Below, one piece after another: positions 1 to 13,200 of a DNA stretch of 64,000 nt. The stretch is from Aplidium turbinatum (Eukaryota > Chordata > Ascidiacea > Aplousobranchia > Polyclinidae). The stretch is from positions 41,879,979 through 41,943,978 of the forward strand of contig OU964920.1 in the NCBI GenBank assembly GCA_918807975.1. Reading direction: 5' to 3'. The position numbers were made by a program, and so were the translations under genes. How positions within the stretch are numbered: the first letter of the stretch is position 1; the number at the start of each line of letters is the position of its first letter. A model generated the notes under the pieces. That model was not told the DNA's origin. It worked only from the letters and a program-made list of their open reading frames with translations, and made no database searches.

Positions 1-1112
1 ACACAACAAATCAAAGAGTTTGTTTCAAATACTCCTTGAATTAAGAGATTGCCATTTTTCAATGTCTGCACAATCGACCAACACGTAGAATTTCATAAAC
101 GTTTATTTTAACACGAACCTTTTTTAATACAAACTATTATTACAAGTAGAAACGGGTAATGTACACACACATACAGCATTTTAAGTAGTGCGATATCTAA
201 AACCTATCTACAGTATATTTATATGTCTGCCGTCATAAATGTCAATTGGACGTCATAAAATGCTTAAAATATTGTTTCAGATGGACAGCGTGTAATATTG
301 TCACGTTACAAACGTAATTAACCAACAGATTGACACGCATTAGTAAGAAGCAGATTGTTTAATGTTGGCTCTATAAATATAAGCAGGTTCTGATACACCA
401 CCGTAAATTGGACTCCGAAATAGTTACATTGCTTCAATGTGTGCAGACATGTAGCTACAGAAAACATGTTCTATTGGCTGAGCTAAAATCTGAATGGCGA
501 ACATCATTGCAAAGAATTACAAATTGTCAAACTCATGAAAAATTTTAGTAAATCTGTCAAAAAGTACATGAAATTTATAATCTCTAGCCAGATAAGCCGA
601 GTGACATCAAAAGTCCAACGTTGGTGATATCACAACTTGGTATTCAACCATACAAGCGCTTTGAGCTTCGTCAAAACGACGATATATTACTATTAGTCAA
701 CTACGTTCATAGTTAACAATACAAGCCATGCGACCAATACTTAAGACTTGAACTATAAGCAGAGAAATCTATTCTTATCCTTTCACAAAATTTAGCAACA
801 GAAAAACACGCTTTCAAGCAGTCCACTGTTTTACATAAAAAAGTGTTTTTATACTGCTCAGAAATGTTCCTTAAAATTGTGTGTTTGACGAAGGTAACTT
901 TGTCATTACTTTGATTGTATATTTAGACTCCTTAGTCCTTACAGAACTGCGGTAATTAAAAACGACACCGAGGCATATGTTCATATTTCAAATAACACCG
1001 CATCTTGTGATGTTAGTATTTTATGTTATGTCTCATCTACAAATACGCCGATTGAGTTTTTTCAATGACTTTTAACAGAAACTGCACAGCTCCTGGATAA
1101 ACAAATACATAC
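1..1112. other. Intron sequence left of receptor exon 9
   Basis: Non-coding AT-rich sequence belonging to the next intron of the CaSR-like gene. I find no match to the missing Cys-rich or seven-helix exons and no recognisable repeat. Confidence 0.6.
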
Positions 1113-1208
1113 CGGGAGATCCTGGCCGGAAGGAGTGAACCTGACTTTCCGCATGTAAGCTAGAAGCTGCCACGGTTCCAGGCTATCGATTTTAGGGCAG
1201 GCATTGTC
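1113..1208 (-). CDS. CaSR-like receptor exon 9 (last exon in window)
   Basis: 96 bases (32 codons), TTGCAG acceptor and GTATGT donor. It encodes CPKIDSLEPWQLLAYMRKV, like the CaSR segment CADIKKVEAWQVLKHLRHL. The donor shows that the gene continues left of the window. Confidence 0.88.
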
Positions 1209-4200
1209 CTGCAAACAAAACAAAACATTTCAACAAGAATTAAACTTCAACCTACGCCAGTGGTTCTTAACCGGGGTGCCGCAGCACCCAAGGGTGTCAT
1301 TTACGTTTCGCAAGGGTGCCGCAAGTTATTAGAGTAGCGTTATCAAATGTACGCCCAAACATTAAAAGGATTTGCGCTAAAACTCAGCGCAAATTTCGCA
1401 CTGACTTTGTTTGAAATGAACTTCATTCAATTGTACATAATACGGAGCTGTAGTTAGTTTTGTTTTTGCGAAAACTCTTCAAAATGATTTTTATTCAATG
1501 CAGAAACTGTTTGGTTTGACTGTAGGTGCCGCCAAATTATTTGGTTGTTTGCAGGATGCAGTAAGTCGAAAAAGGTTGAGAGCCACTGACCTACGCTATA
1601 CAAATGACACAATAAGCTGTACAGTATGTTGTCCGCTTCATTAACACTGTATAGTGTATACAGTGTACAGTACTACGTACTTTAGATAGTAAATTGCGTT
1701 CGTGAATGCCTTACAAGTATTTAAAAACTTTTTTGGTGAATACTGGGCCAGAAACGACGTTCTGTTTATCAAGGGTAAGCTTGGAAGATCATGAAGTGAT
1801 TCCGTGATCTAAGCTATTTTCTGATGAAAAGATGTTTATTTGTACTCGCTCAAGTTTTGGAAATTCGGCCTATTGTGTTCTACTTTGTAAGACTTAACAA
1901 AACCACGCCTCTTCCAGTATGTTGATAAAGAATTATCAAGCCCAGAAACTTCAAAACCTCTAAGAATGATTCAGATTAATTCAATCTGTTAATTTACTTT
2001 AAAATATAATGGATTGAGTTTCGCTTTTAGCAGCATGATTGCTGTTTGCTTCACAATTGTAAATACAAACGACCTGTTTTAGCCTGATGCTGCGGGTTCG
2101 CTGTGGTAGTAGCTGTTTGACACTAGGCAGAAGAGTGTCAAACCGCTACTAACCTTACTACAGCAAACTATCAACAGAAAGCTAAAACAGGTTGTTTAGT
2201 ACCTACACTTGTGAAACACTTTACTGTGAAATACATTTAACGATTTTGACTTCAGAATAAGAAGTCGGAAGTTTCAGTTTCTACAAGCATCCAATACTTT
2301 TCAAATTAGGATTTAAGAGAGATCTTGCTCATCCATGCGTTTCTATTGCCACATGATTCACGTCACCGCAAAACAAAGGTCAGTCAATTCGTTTCCATGC
2401 ATTCATTCCAACTTACTTCTAGCAATCCAGAACCATGTTTACACGTCATAATGCTATCCAACGCGTGGGCAGCTACATGTACAGCTAAGTACACATTGAA
2501 AGTTTTTCCTAATTCGATTTCACTCCAATCTAGATAGGTTGTTTTGTTAGCCTGCAGTAATTCCTCCGTTCCATCACACACCATGGATGCTGCATGCAAT
2601 ATTAATACAAGAAGTTATAAACAAAGTTTTGTGACTGTAAAAGTCCGGTTATCTTTTGTTAAAGTGGTTTGTTTTTCATTATAATTTTAGAGTTGTACAT
2701 CTTCAGCGGATCACTGAGGCGCACGTTTATAGAGAGAGAGTGATGGTGCAGTATGACGTATTGAACTTCGGGTCAAAAGATCTGAAGTTCGGTTCTTCTC
2801 CTGTATTGTTTGTTCTGCTCCTGAGGAAGATAGTTTGCACTAATTTTTTACCTTGTGTTAGAAGAAAAGCAGTGTTATTCTGCCACCATAATGACAAGCG
2901 AGGATGGGGCAACAAAGTTGCTTTGCAGTATTTGCCATTTATATGCTTCCAATCAGAAATATTTTTAATAACAGTGTTTATTTCAAAACAGAATATCGAC
3001 ATCACAGAATTGGAGCCATGAAGAAAGTTATTCAGAATTTTTATTTTGTTATTCTTTCGCCTAAAATAAAAAAATTATCTTGTCACCCAAAAGCTGTTTT
3101 CATATGATTTGAATGCCACTTACTGGAGTTTACGGTGAAATTGCTCTTCGGACCTTGACAGCTTGGGCAGACACAGCCGAAAGAATTTTCCCAAAATTCG
3201 CGAACAAAAGGATTTTCTGGTTGCGTCAAAGGAGAAACCCCTTCCAGAAACGACCGAAATTTTGGCATAGCCCCCCCTCGTGTGGCAATTCCCAACGTGC
3301 CGTGCAAATGCGAAGCTGCGCAAGTAAATAAGCAACTTTTAGAGACAAACTGTGCTAGTTTCGATAAACAAGGTTAGGAACAAAAACAGAGTTTGTTTAG
3401 TTGGAGTTGAAAACCAAAACAAAAGCAAATGTCTTCATTGGCATGGCCTGCATGCAAACGAGACCTAAATCTTTTCGCACAAGTTTGAATTTGTAATACC
3501 ATCGTCATGTTTCTCCAGGGTCCTGGCCCAGGTCTGTATGTCAATGCGGTCCTTTTTGCGGCCCTTTTTTATTGTGCAAGTTGTATGCGTTTTTATATAA
3601 TAATATTACACCATGCAGCAATAAACAAATATCAAATAAATTGTCTTAATAGATGTGTGGAAAGAAATCGATGTCGGTCTTCATGAAGTAGAATTTAAAA
3701 AAAACAACATATAATTGACTCGTTTTTATTTGACCATAGACAGATAAAACCAAGCAACCACACGGCATTTAACATAACGCATTAAAGTTTTTATTTGAGT
3801 ATTGTTTTAAGCTGACATTATCATATGTCAGAAGGTACTCTTAGCTTATCCGTAACACCAACAAATAAAGTACTCCGAATCTTTCCCATTAATATTTAAC
3901 ATTAAAACGCGCTGTGCTAACAAACAAACCCATGAAACTCACCATCAATATTCCTGATGGTGTCCGACGTTGCCCATGCTTCCGATGCAATCCACACCTT
4001 GTCACTAACGTTCAGGGTGGTCAGTTCATTGATCAATGGAGGAAGGTGGGTTGCACTTATGAAAAGGATGAAAACAGTGGCGTTAAAATCGCGAACTTCC
4101 TTTGCGACTTGCTTGAGATCTTCTTCTGGCATAGTCTAGAGACAAAAATTGAAGGTTAGAGTATGTAAACGCCAAAGTCACGAAACCTTTGTGATGTTAT

Positions 4201-7200
4201 TACTTTTCAGTGATACAAAGAATCAGAAAATTACAACAACATCCATGGATTTATGAAGAAGGAAGCGCTCTTCCTGGCTATCAGCACAAGTCTGAGTTTT
4301 CACCAGTACAGCGAGTACTGTAAGTGCGATTTGCTATCCATAACGATGTAGCCGCCACGCTAGCCATTTAGACCACCCGATCAAGTACAATTATGTTTCT
4401 CGGCAGCCGATTATAGCAAGACACAGGGATAAACATCGTGTTTCGCCATGAGGTTGGGCTCGTCAGTATCGCACCACTACTTCTGCCACAGACTACCACC
4501 CGTTAGTCTGTGGCATGAATGAGTGTGGCGATACTGACGAGCCAGCCTCATGGGCGAAACACGTTGTCTATCAATGTCAATTCTTGCTACAATCGGCTGC
4601 CGAGAAATATGCATGGATTTAGATTGCACTTAATGTGTTTTACTTTATTCTTTATTGCATGGTGATGAGTTTGAAGTGTTTTAATTAATTATTTACTTTA
4701 CTTTCAATTACAATGTTAAGGCTCTAAAGTACTGTACTTTGGTTTTAGACTTGACTTGGTTACGTGTTGGAAAGTGTTGGCAGCGTTGGAAATCAAACTG
4801 GGTTGCAAATAGAAATTTTAGGCTTTGCAAAAGTAAGGATGGGTCTGTAGTGGATAGTTTATATCATAAACTGTCGCCCAACGGGTTGCATACAAAGTTA
4901 TTTAGTAAATGGGGTCGCACAATAAAAAAGTTTGAGTAGCCCCTGACTTGGAAAGTGAGAAACAGGCCTTAAATGCGTTTGGTTTCACATGTTCGACCAA
5001 CAGAATCAAGAAACAAAATTGATTAACATGTGCTATTACAGTTAAGCGATTCATTTTAAATGAATTAGATTGATCTTAAGCTCACAATTTAAAACAGGTC
5101 ACATTACTGTAACAATAAACAAGCCCCCTGTCAAAAATAAATTATTAAACTCACTCTACTACCTGCTGAAAAAAAAACTGCATTGCAGTCAGAGACAGCA
5201 GACCAACCGTTTTTTACATTGAGTCAATGTCTGAAAACGCTGAATCAATATAAAAAACGGTTGATTTGCTGTCTGGGTATATATTTAACTTTCCTTTCAA
5301 GAAAACCGAGGTGGGATGGCGCAGTGGATAAGGCGCTCGCTTTTCAATTGTGCAATCGTGGTTCAACTCCCGGCTTCAGCCGGTTGTTAAGAAAAAACAC
5401 CGCTCACCTCTACCCAGGGTGTAATAAATTTGGTGGATGTAGTTGCTGAAGTAAAGGCGGTCGAGAGAAAGAAACTGGCCACCCTAATCTCATTAGTGGC
5501 GATTGTTTAGTGCAATGAGAACCCTATCTTCTCATCCCCGGTGCTTGGATCAAGTATGAGTAGATGTTCTTCTTTGTTTTCAAGAAAACCACAACTTGTA
5601 TCAGAGATTTTTATCACCGCTTCAAGTTTATTTCACGCCATTGCCAACCGAACTAATATTTGCAATGTGAAAAAAGAAGAAAGCTACATTTTTACGTACA
5701 ACTTTTGACGGTCTTAGAAAATATTGAGGACTTGAGTTGGGGAACTACTTAAACCTCAAAAGAGCGTTTTTAAAAAAAATTAAATGGCAGTTTTGCAAAG
5801 ATACTTTGTAGTTTATGGAATAACTTTTGTATGAGATGGTTTGACCAACAAATTGCACAATTTCAGCATTAGTAACAATAATTTTAACATTGTGACGTCA
5901 GCTGTTCTTTAACGTAGTGCGCGTGACTATGTGACGAGGCGATGAAGTTTAAACAGCAAGCAGGTGTGGCCGTTTTTACATTGATTTAACGTCTGCAAAC
6001 AACAAATCAATGTAAATCTGCCAACTTTTCTAGCTATGGATATCAGACAAATGTGTGGAAGCATTACAGCACACGTCACAGTGAACCGTATTGTGTGATT
6101 TGGAAGTTTGTCAAAAGTAATCAATTTACGCATTTTTACATCATCAACAACAAGCAAAATAAAATAACCTTAGCGGGTTTAACATAATGTATTATATACA
6201 AAACAAAATATATAACATAATGACTCAAACGTTTTTGACACGTACGTGTGTCCTCATCAGGAATTAAATCTGCAATAAACATAAAATAAAAAATCGTAAG
6301 ATAAATTTGACTTTGCAATATAACTGTAACGACACTCTGGACAAAAAGCACAAACAAATTTCTGTTCAAACAAAATTCTGAAGACAGGATTCGACTACAA
6401 AAGTGCAATTAAATATTTCAAAAAGAAAAAACCTGCCACTTCAGTGCTTCCAATTCTTGAACAACCAAACCTTTTTGAAAATGAACAGCAATAAACTCAA
6501 TCAAACTTATTTTTATTTTTGTGACAAGAAGTTTCATGCGATTATCAATCTTATCATTTGTTGCGCGCATTAAAGCTCCCTAATGCATTTGCTTTGTCAC
6601 TAGCAGACTGAAACCTACAATGTGCCTTTTTTTTAATACTTAAATGATTTAAAAGCAAATTTTAGAAATGTTCAAACTAATAAAACTGATCACTTTTGCA
6701 ATATATCGTTTTTTAAGGTCAGGTGACATTCGAACGACGCAAAATGGCAACTTTTGATATCTGATTTGCTGGTGTAAGTTTACTGCCGATAGCAAGAACT
6801 TGGTCGCTCTGCCAACGTCATAAGATGGCGTTTCAAATTCTTCATTTGTTTCCACAATAAAATACACAGAATTCCACGCAAGCACTACACAATGAGTCAT
6901 TTGATAGAATAGAAGAGTTCCGTTAAACCTGATCACGAGGTCTATTCAAATAAAACTAATGGATTGTGATGTTTTGTTTCGTAACAAGTTGTATCCATTA
7001 CCTTCACCCGTCACAAATGTATTTGCAACATGGCTGTTAAATGTCACGTGGCTTCCTGGAGAAGTGCCTGAATTATGCTTGTATTTACTAATTGGTAAAT
7101 GGTTGTAATCGTAAACACGCTTAGCGTTCGTGTTTTGCCGCTTCTGCTGTTTTATAGACCCCTGTTTGTTTGTCGTATCCAGGCTTGCGCCCGGTGGTTG

Positions 7201-10200
7201 AAGATTTAGATTAAGTGGACGGGAAGGCAAGGAAGCCAGCTACGTTATAACGTATTATTTTCTGGTTTGATGGTCGGAAATTCAACCAAACCAAACCGGA
7301 TTGTCACATTGTGCAGGCTGCTGCCGTTAACAATCCGATTAAAATTTTTCAAAATCACATTTCTTCATTTTTTGCTATATCACTCACGCAACGGAAAAAT
7401 GGATGAAAATAAATGTTTAGTCAAAATTGTTGATCACTTGCTAACTTGAAATGATGTCGTGTTTATTTATGTTTTTTTGCCCAAGTGGGGTTTATGCCCA
7501 ATTTTAAGAAACTGGTTGGACCGTAGGGTACGCAAAGGTGGGGTTTAGGAGAGCAAATTCTTTATGGTCCATGGTCCTTCTAAGGAAAAAATCTACGAAA
7601 GCCATTGGTTGAAGATTTAAGTTAAGTAAATGGGAAAGCGAAGGGCTAACCATCATGCATAAAACTTGTAGCATATTATTATTATAATTGTCTCCCTAAG
7701 GACACCGCCGCGTGCTCATGAGCGGTTTGGAATCGTTGCCCATCCGAACGTCGTATAGGACTTGACTACGTAGCCGACAGTATTGCTTAACGGGCAAGTA
7801 CAATAACCATTTTTTACCCTCGTCAGTGTACATGACTAGGAAACTGTGCTTCGAAAGCTAGTGTAAACCGCCACTGCCACAGCAAACCCGCAACATCAGG
7901 ATAAAACAGGTCGTTTGTATCTACAGTTGTAAAATAAGTAACGATGATGCTGCTGAATGCGAAACTCATTCTATTATAAAACATTTTTTGCCAGTAGTTG
8001 CATTTGTGGCATTTTATGCAAGCATTACAGTGATTATATCACAAAACCGCGACATTTTTGATAAAATAATGTGACTATATGCTGTTTATCATCAATAATT
8101 AATTGATGTGCTTTGCATAGCTGTGATATTAAAATAACATTAAGACCAATGGACTCCAGTACAACAACCTATATGCACCTTGCGTTCTTAGGTAGAATTC
8201 AAATACGTACAAAATAAGAACAAAAATAGGTCAGGGAGAATTTTAAAAAAATAATTACAAAGTGATGTCAAAATTTTTGATTTATTCTTTTTTTTTATAT
8301 ATGTTAATGTGAAGACAATGTACTGTCGTACGGCACATGTCGAAATTAAAATATCATGAGGCTTTGTTGAAAACCTTTCCGATAAAACAAAAAGGATTAA
8401 AAAGAATTTTTAAAAAGAATCAATTTATGCGGTTGGCAAAATGTTGTTAACAATAGGATTGGAGTAAAACAAATGAATTGTAGGGTTCTGATAATACGAG
8501 TAGTGGCCTATACTGATAAAGTTAAACTGAATTTTGAATGAAAAGCTCAATGAAAAATTACCTTGGAAACATAACCAGTGTATTCAATGCAGACCCCTCT
8601 TTTTTTAGCGATTTCCTTCACCTTCGCGATCCCAGGCCGACCATACTCGTCATCACCAGCAATGGCGCCCACCCATTTCCAATTGTGAGTCAACAGCAGA
8701 TCAACAATAGCCATCGCTTGTTCATCGTCGTTGGGGATCGTGCGCAGAAAGGAGCTGAGCAAGTTTGTAAGGTTAGTCCCAAAACGTATACACCTGTGCC
8801 AGTGGTTATGGGAATAGAAAAAGATTTAGTGCGCACAAGTGGTGAGTGGTGTAGCTAAAGGAGTGAGAGAGAACCCCCTCTAAAATGTTTATGACGTCAT
8901 CATTAAAGGAACAATAACAATAATAATAATAAAAGTATAATAATATTATACAGGAAATTATTATGATTATTGAGCCATTAACCGTGACATCACATGCGTT
9001 TCAGATGAGCTCAGGGACGGATTCAGCAAGTAGCCTGGCAAATAGTTACTTTTCTGTAATTTAGGGGAGCTACCGCCCTTTTTGGATAAGGCACTAGGTG
9101 GATTTGTAACTGTGAAAATGTGAGTGCAAGCTTAGAATCGCGATCAGTAGGCTAATTAAATCAATTTGTATTCTAATACGGTGAAAGCAACCTTTCTTAC
9201 AGTTGGTGCATTGCATAGCTTTTCCTACGAGAGTTATTAAATCAATCAATTTGTGATGATGCCTCAGTATCTAAATTTAATGCAAGTGTTTGCACTGAGC
9301 ACCCTTGGCCGACCTCGAAAAGAGTACAAACTCACTAAGTTTGCGTATTCACATTAATTAAAGTCATCAAGCCTTGACCAAAACAAACTAAAAAAATCAT
9401 GCTGCCAAAAAATCGTAATTAATTTCTCATTAAAACCGGCAAAATTAAGTGCTAATCCATAAGAAACGTTCGTCGAGCTGTATCTTTGATATACAAAGTA
9501 AATGCCTCGGTAGCAAAACAATTCAGTGCAAACCAGGTTTATTGGTGATTAAATTGAATGAGTTCGGTAAAATTCAAACACGAGCAGTCAGTCAAATATG
9601 ATTTATGAACAAGGATGTAGAATTGTTAAGAAGAATACTGTCACATGGCAACATTTTAAAGTTAACAAAATATTCTGTAATTAAAACCAGCAGATCACGG
9701 AAATAATATTTTAAGGCACTTGACGAAGTTTCAGTGTTTTTCAATCCACTTGGTGTTGAACGTAGTTCATCAATTTGATCATTTTTTACTACTGTCCAAT
9801 ACGTGGCCTGACTAGAAGACGTGTGCCTTTTTAGGTCAGTTTAGCACCAATGGCGGCAAAAGTGGCACAACATTTAGAAACATCCATTAAAAATGATCAT
9901 CATCGTCGTCATTGATTTTTTCGTGCAGCGTGCAAGTTTTATGGGGTATTTCTACACTAGTAGGCCCAGGTCGGCTGCATAGTCAAGTGGTGAGAGCACC
10001 GCTCAAGAGCATACGGCTGTATCTTTGGCAGGACACTTAATAGGCATGCCTGAAGGTGGACATGAAGATTGGCTTCCTTGCCTTCCCGTTCACTCAATCT
10101 AAATCTTCAACCACCGGGTGTAAGCCTGGATACGACAAACAAACAAAAACTAGTAGGCTGCCCCACTCCAGATGATTGGTAGGCTGCCCCACTCCAGATG

Positions 10201-13200
10201 ATTGGTTAGATGCTCGCATGGTAGATTTTAATCAGATCTCAATGTTTCACGGTCACAAGGGTTGGAACCCAATAAATTTTATTAATTTCCATTCTAAAAT
10301 ACAATTATTACCAATTTAACAATTCCATTACCAATACTGCATTACTTTCAAAACTCTTTATCAAAGTTCACCTCAAACCAATTTTCTCAACAATGAAGTT
10401 AGTTTCGTCTGAGTAAAACTTGGTTCAAATGCCCAAATTTTGCATACATCATGTAAATTAAAACGACAGAGCTGGGATTGGAAAGTGTGATATTCGAAAA
10501 AAGTAAAATACACCCACTCCTCTTTGTAAAAGTGCATTGTTTCCTAATAATGTATGCTTGTTTGTTAATAAATGGCGGTGTTGAAACAAAATAAATTGAC
10601 TTGAATTGACCTGACTTGATGAAAACCAGACAAAAAAAACAGCCCTGTGTAAAGTTAATGTGCATTGGTACCTAATCATCACTGAACCCAAACAGCAAAA
10701 ACAGCTCTATGTGAAGTTAATGTTCTTTTAAGCTTGAAAAGCATTTCAAAACAGCGACGTTAGTCTAGCTCCACATCCATTCTCTGGTTTTGTAAGCAAC
10801 CACTACAAAAGGTAAACCTCGTTTTTTTACCACGCTTGTTTTAAGTTAGTCTGAGAAAATATATGCCAATTTTAAGATAATTGGAATTCCTTACCCTTAA
10901 AAATAAACCAATATCTAACCCACGCAAATACTTTTCTATTTCTTTACCGTCATTGTAAGTGGTGACGTAGTCGTTTTGCTTGAGTCGTCATGTTTAGTGA
11001 CACCATCAGCTTTATTTCTTATGTTGATTTACAGTATTATTATTATCCCAAACACTTGAAGGCAAGAAGCCGTTGCCTCATTATACTGCATTTCAAAAAA
11101 TTGTTCTTGAAAGCTATATTTATAACTGATAGCCGAAATGTGAAAACATATCGACTTTTGAAAATCCATTTGTTGTCTAACAACTCCTATAAAACTAAAC
11201 CGCATGCCTACCTGGAAAATGTATGGAGCCACAGCCAGCAAATAAGTCGTCTGCAAATGTCTAATTATTACAGAATAGACTGAATTTCGGGTTGTCTGTG
11301 ACCATATAGACTACGTAACAATAATACGTAACAATAATACGTGACCATAACAGGCATTCGTAATAATACGTTACCATAATACGTAACATGCGTAGTCGCA
11401 ACAATAAATCCGAAACACGTTTATTTAAAGCTGAAATTTTTGCCACAAATACTGATTACAAGTCAAGACAAAATTTAAAATATGTTATTTCGAAAAACTT
11501 GATTTTTTTTTTATTTTGTGGTGGTCCGGCTTATTACATTCTTAGCACAGCATACTGAAGATTAATAGTTGGGTATGTTTAGAACAAGCAGATTAAAGCA
11601 CTCGTCAACGAAAAAGCGTAGACTTGAGGCTATTTTCGATGAATTTCAAAGTTAATCTTTGATAAACTATCGTGATGGTGTTTAGTGGCTTAATCACAAC
11701 GTGCTAGCAAGTTTGCATACAAGTAACATTCTGCTTAAACCGACTCTTTAACGCTTGCTACCTGATTAACACTTTCTACATACTTTCTGCCAGTTCACTG
11801 CGCAAAACACAAACAAATGGCATCAGTTACAATATCGAATTTGTTGTTCAATTTGAAAATACTGCATCAAATCATTTGTTGGGTCTACAAGTAATTTATC
11901 ATCTTAAAAATTTCAAAGCACATTTTTTATCCGTAACCGATACTCGGGCTGAGGAATACTACGAAGAGATGTGCCGAGTTGGGTTAGAGATAGAAGATTG
12001 TGATGGAAATGAAATGAAAAGAAACGGGCCAGCCCTGTCGCGAATGAGAAAAAAACACGCGAAACAAGAATATTAAAATCTTTTACTTGTAAATTTCTTT
12101 TTTGCTAAGTAAGCTGTTGGTAGAGGCGTAGCTTATTTGAGGCACATCGTAGGCACTCAAGATATTTGAAGTGATGGTAGATAGGTCTGAAGACGTAGGT
12201 CCGATCACTGCGGAAACAGCTGAAATCAAAATAGAAAAAATCATTTTGCGTTTAAAAGCGTTGACAGATCGCGTTAGGTAGAAGCATTTGGTCTAGAAAC
12301 TTAACTTTAGTTCTATAAATTGTACCCAGATTCTATAATTATTGTACCCAGTTCTATAAAACTGTTCTATACATAAAACGATAAATGGTACCTAAAAACG
12401 ATAAATACATAAAACGAAAAATTGTATACAACATAAAACGATAAATTGTACCCAGTTCTATAAAAACTACCCAGACAGGAAAATCCGTCATTTTTACATT
12501 GATTTAACGTCTGCAGACGTTGAATACATACTGAGACATCCTTTTCCGCACAACCACAAGTACTGCAGTTGTGCTCAGGGCTGCGGAGTCGTGGTGTCCA
12601 AAGGATTTTGACGTGTCGGGAGTCAGAGTCGGCCAGTTATAAACCGAGGAGTCGGAGTCGAATATTTTTCGCACGACTCAACAGCCGTGATTGTGCTAGC
12701 ACAATAACAAATCAGTGTCACAACACACTGTAGCAGTGAAGGACTACAGTATGTGTATCTCAGCGCTGAAATCTATCGTAGATAGGCCTAAGCGTTGCTT
12801 TCAATGCAAAACAAGGCAAACAGTTTCAGAGTAGCCACATGTGGCTGAATACATTATGAATTGTGCCTCTGATGATGAAGATTTGCTCAAACGCAATAAA
12901 AGTGAGAAACCTTTCTTTGTGTCCAGGTTCTGGTATTTTATGAAGGGTTTTGCCAAAACACAACAGCGGGCTGAGGTTGGGTATTGAACCGAAAACCTTG
13001 AACACTCACGTACGCCATAAACAGACAAACAGACAGACATAAACTCACCTACGTCATCCACAAATTCAAAGCGCATAAAACTTCTCAAGCATGTCACCTG
13101 TTTTATCTGAGGCTTCCAAAGCATTGATCATGTAAAGACTCTGCGTCACAGCAACGGAATGTGAATTGCAAGTGTCAAACAGTTGAAAGCCAAGTGTCAA

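Larger units (their letters stand above)
4136..8561. other. Receptor intron between exons 6 and 5, repeat-bearing
   Basis: 4.4 kb of non-coding DNA holding the foldback at 4393, palindromic MITEs at 5190 and 5952, a SINE at 5308, a hammerhead-like motif at 6232 and a SINE tail at 7153. The remainder shows nothing recognisable. Confidence 0.6.
8755..12086. other. Receptor intron between exons 5 and 4
   Basis: Non-coding. Holds an AAT-rich microsatellite at about 8911-8960, a SINE at 9966, a 26-bp direct duplication at about 10152-10206 and a LINE-like tail near 10560-10620; short ATACGTAAC repeats occur at about 11313-11390. Nothing else recognised. Confidence 0.55.

Noticed and set aside
9010-9110. 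hAT-like start CAGGGACGGATTCAGC
   Set aside because: No matching right end or duplication could be found.
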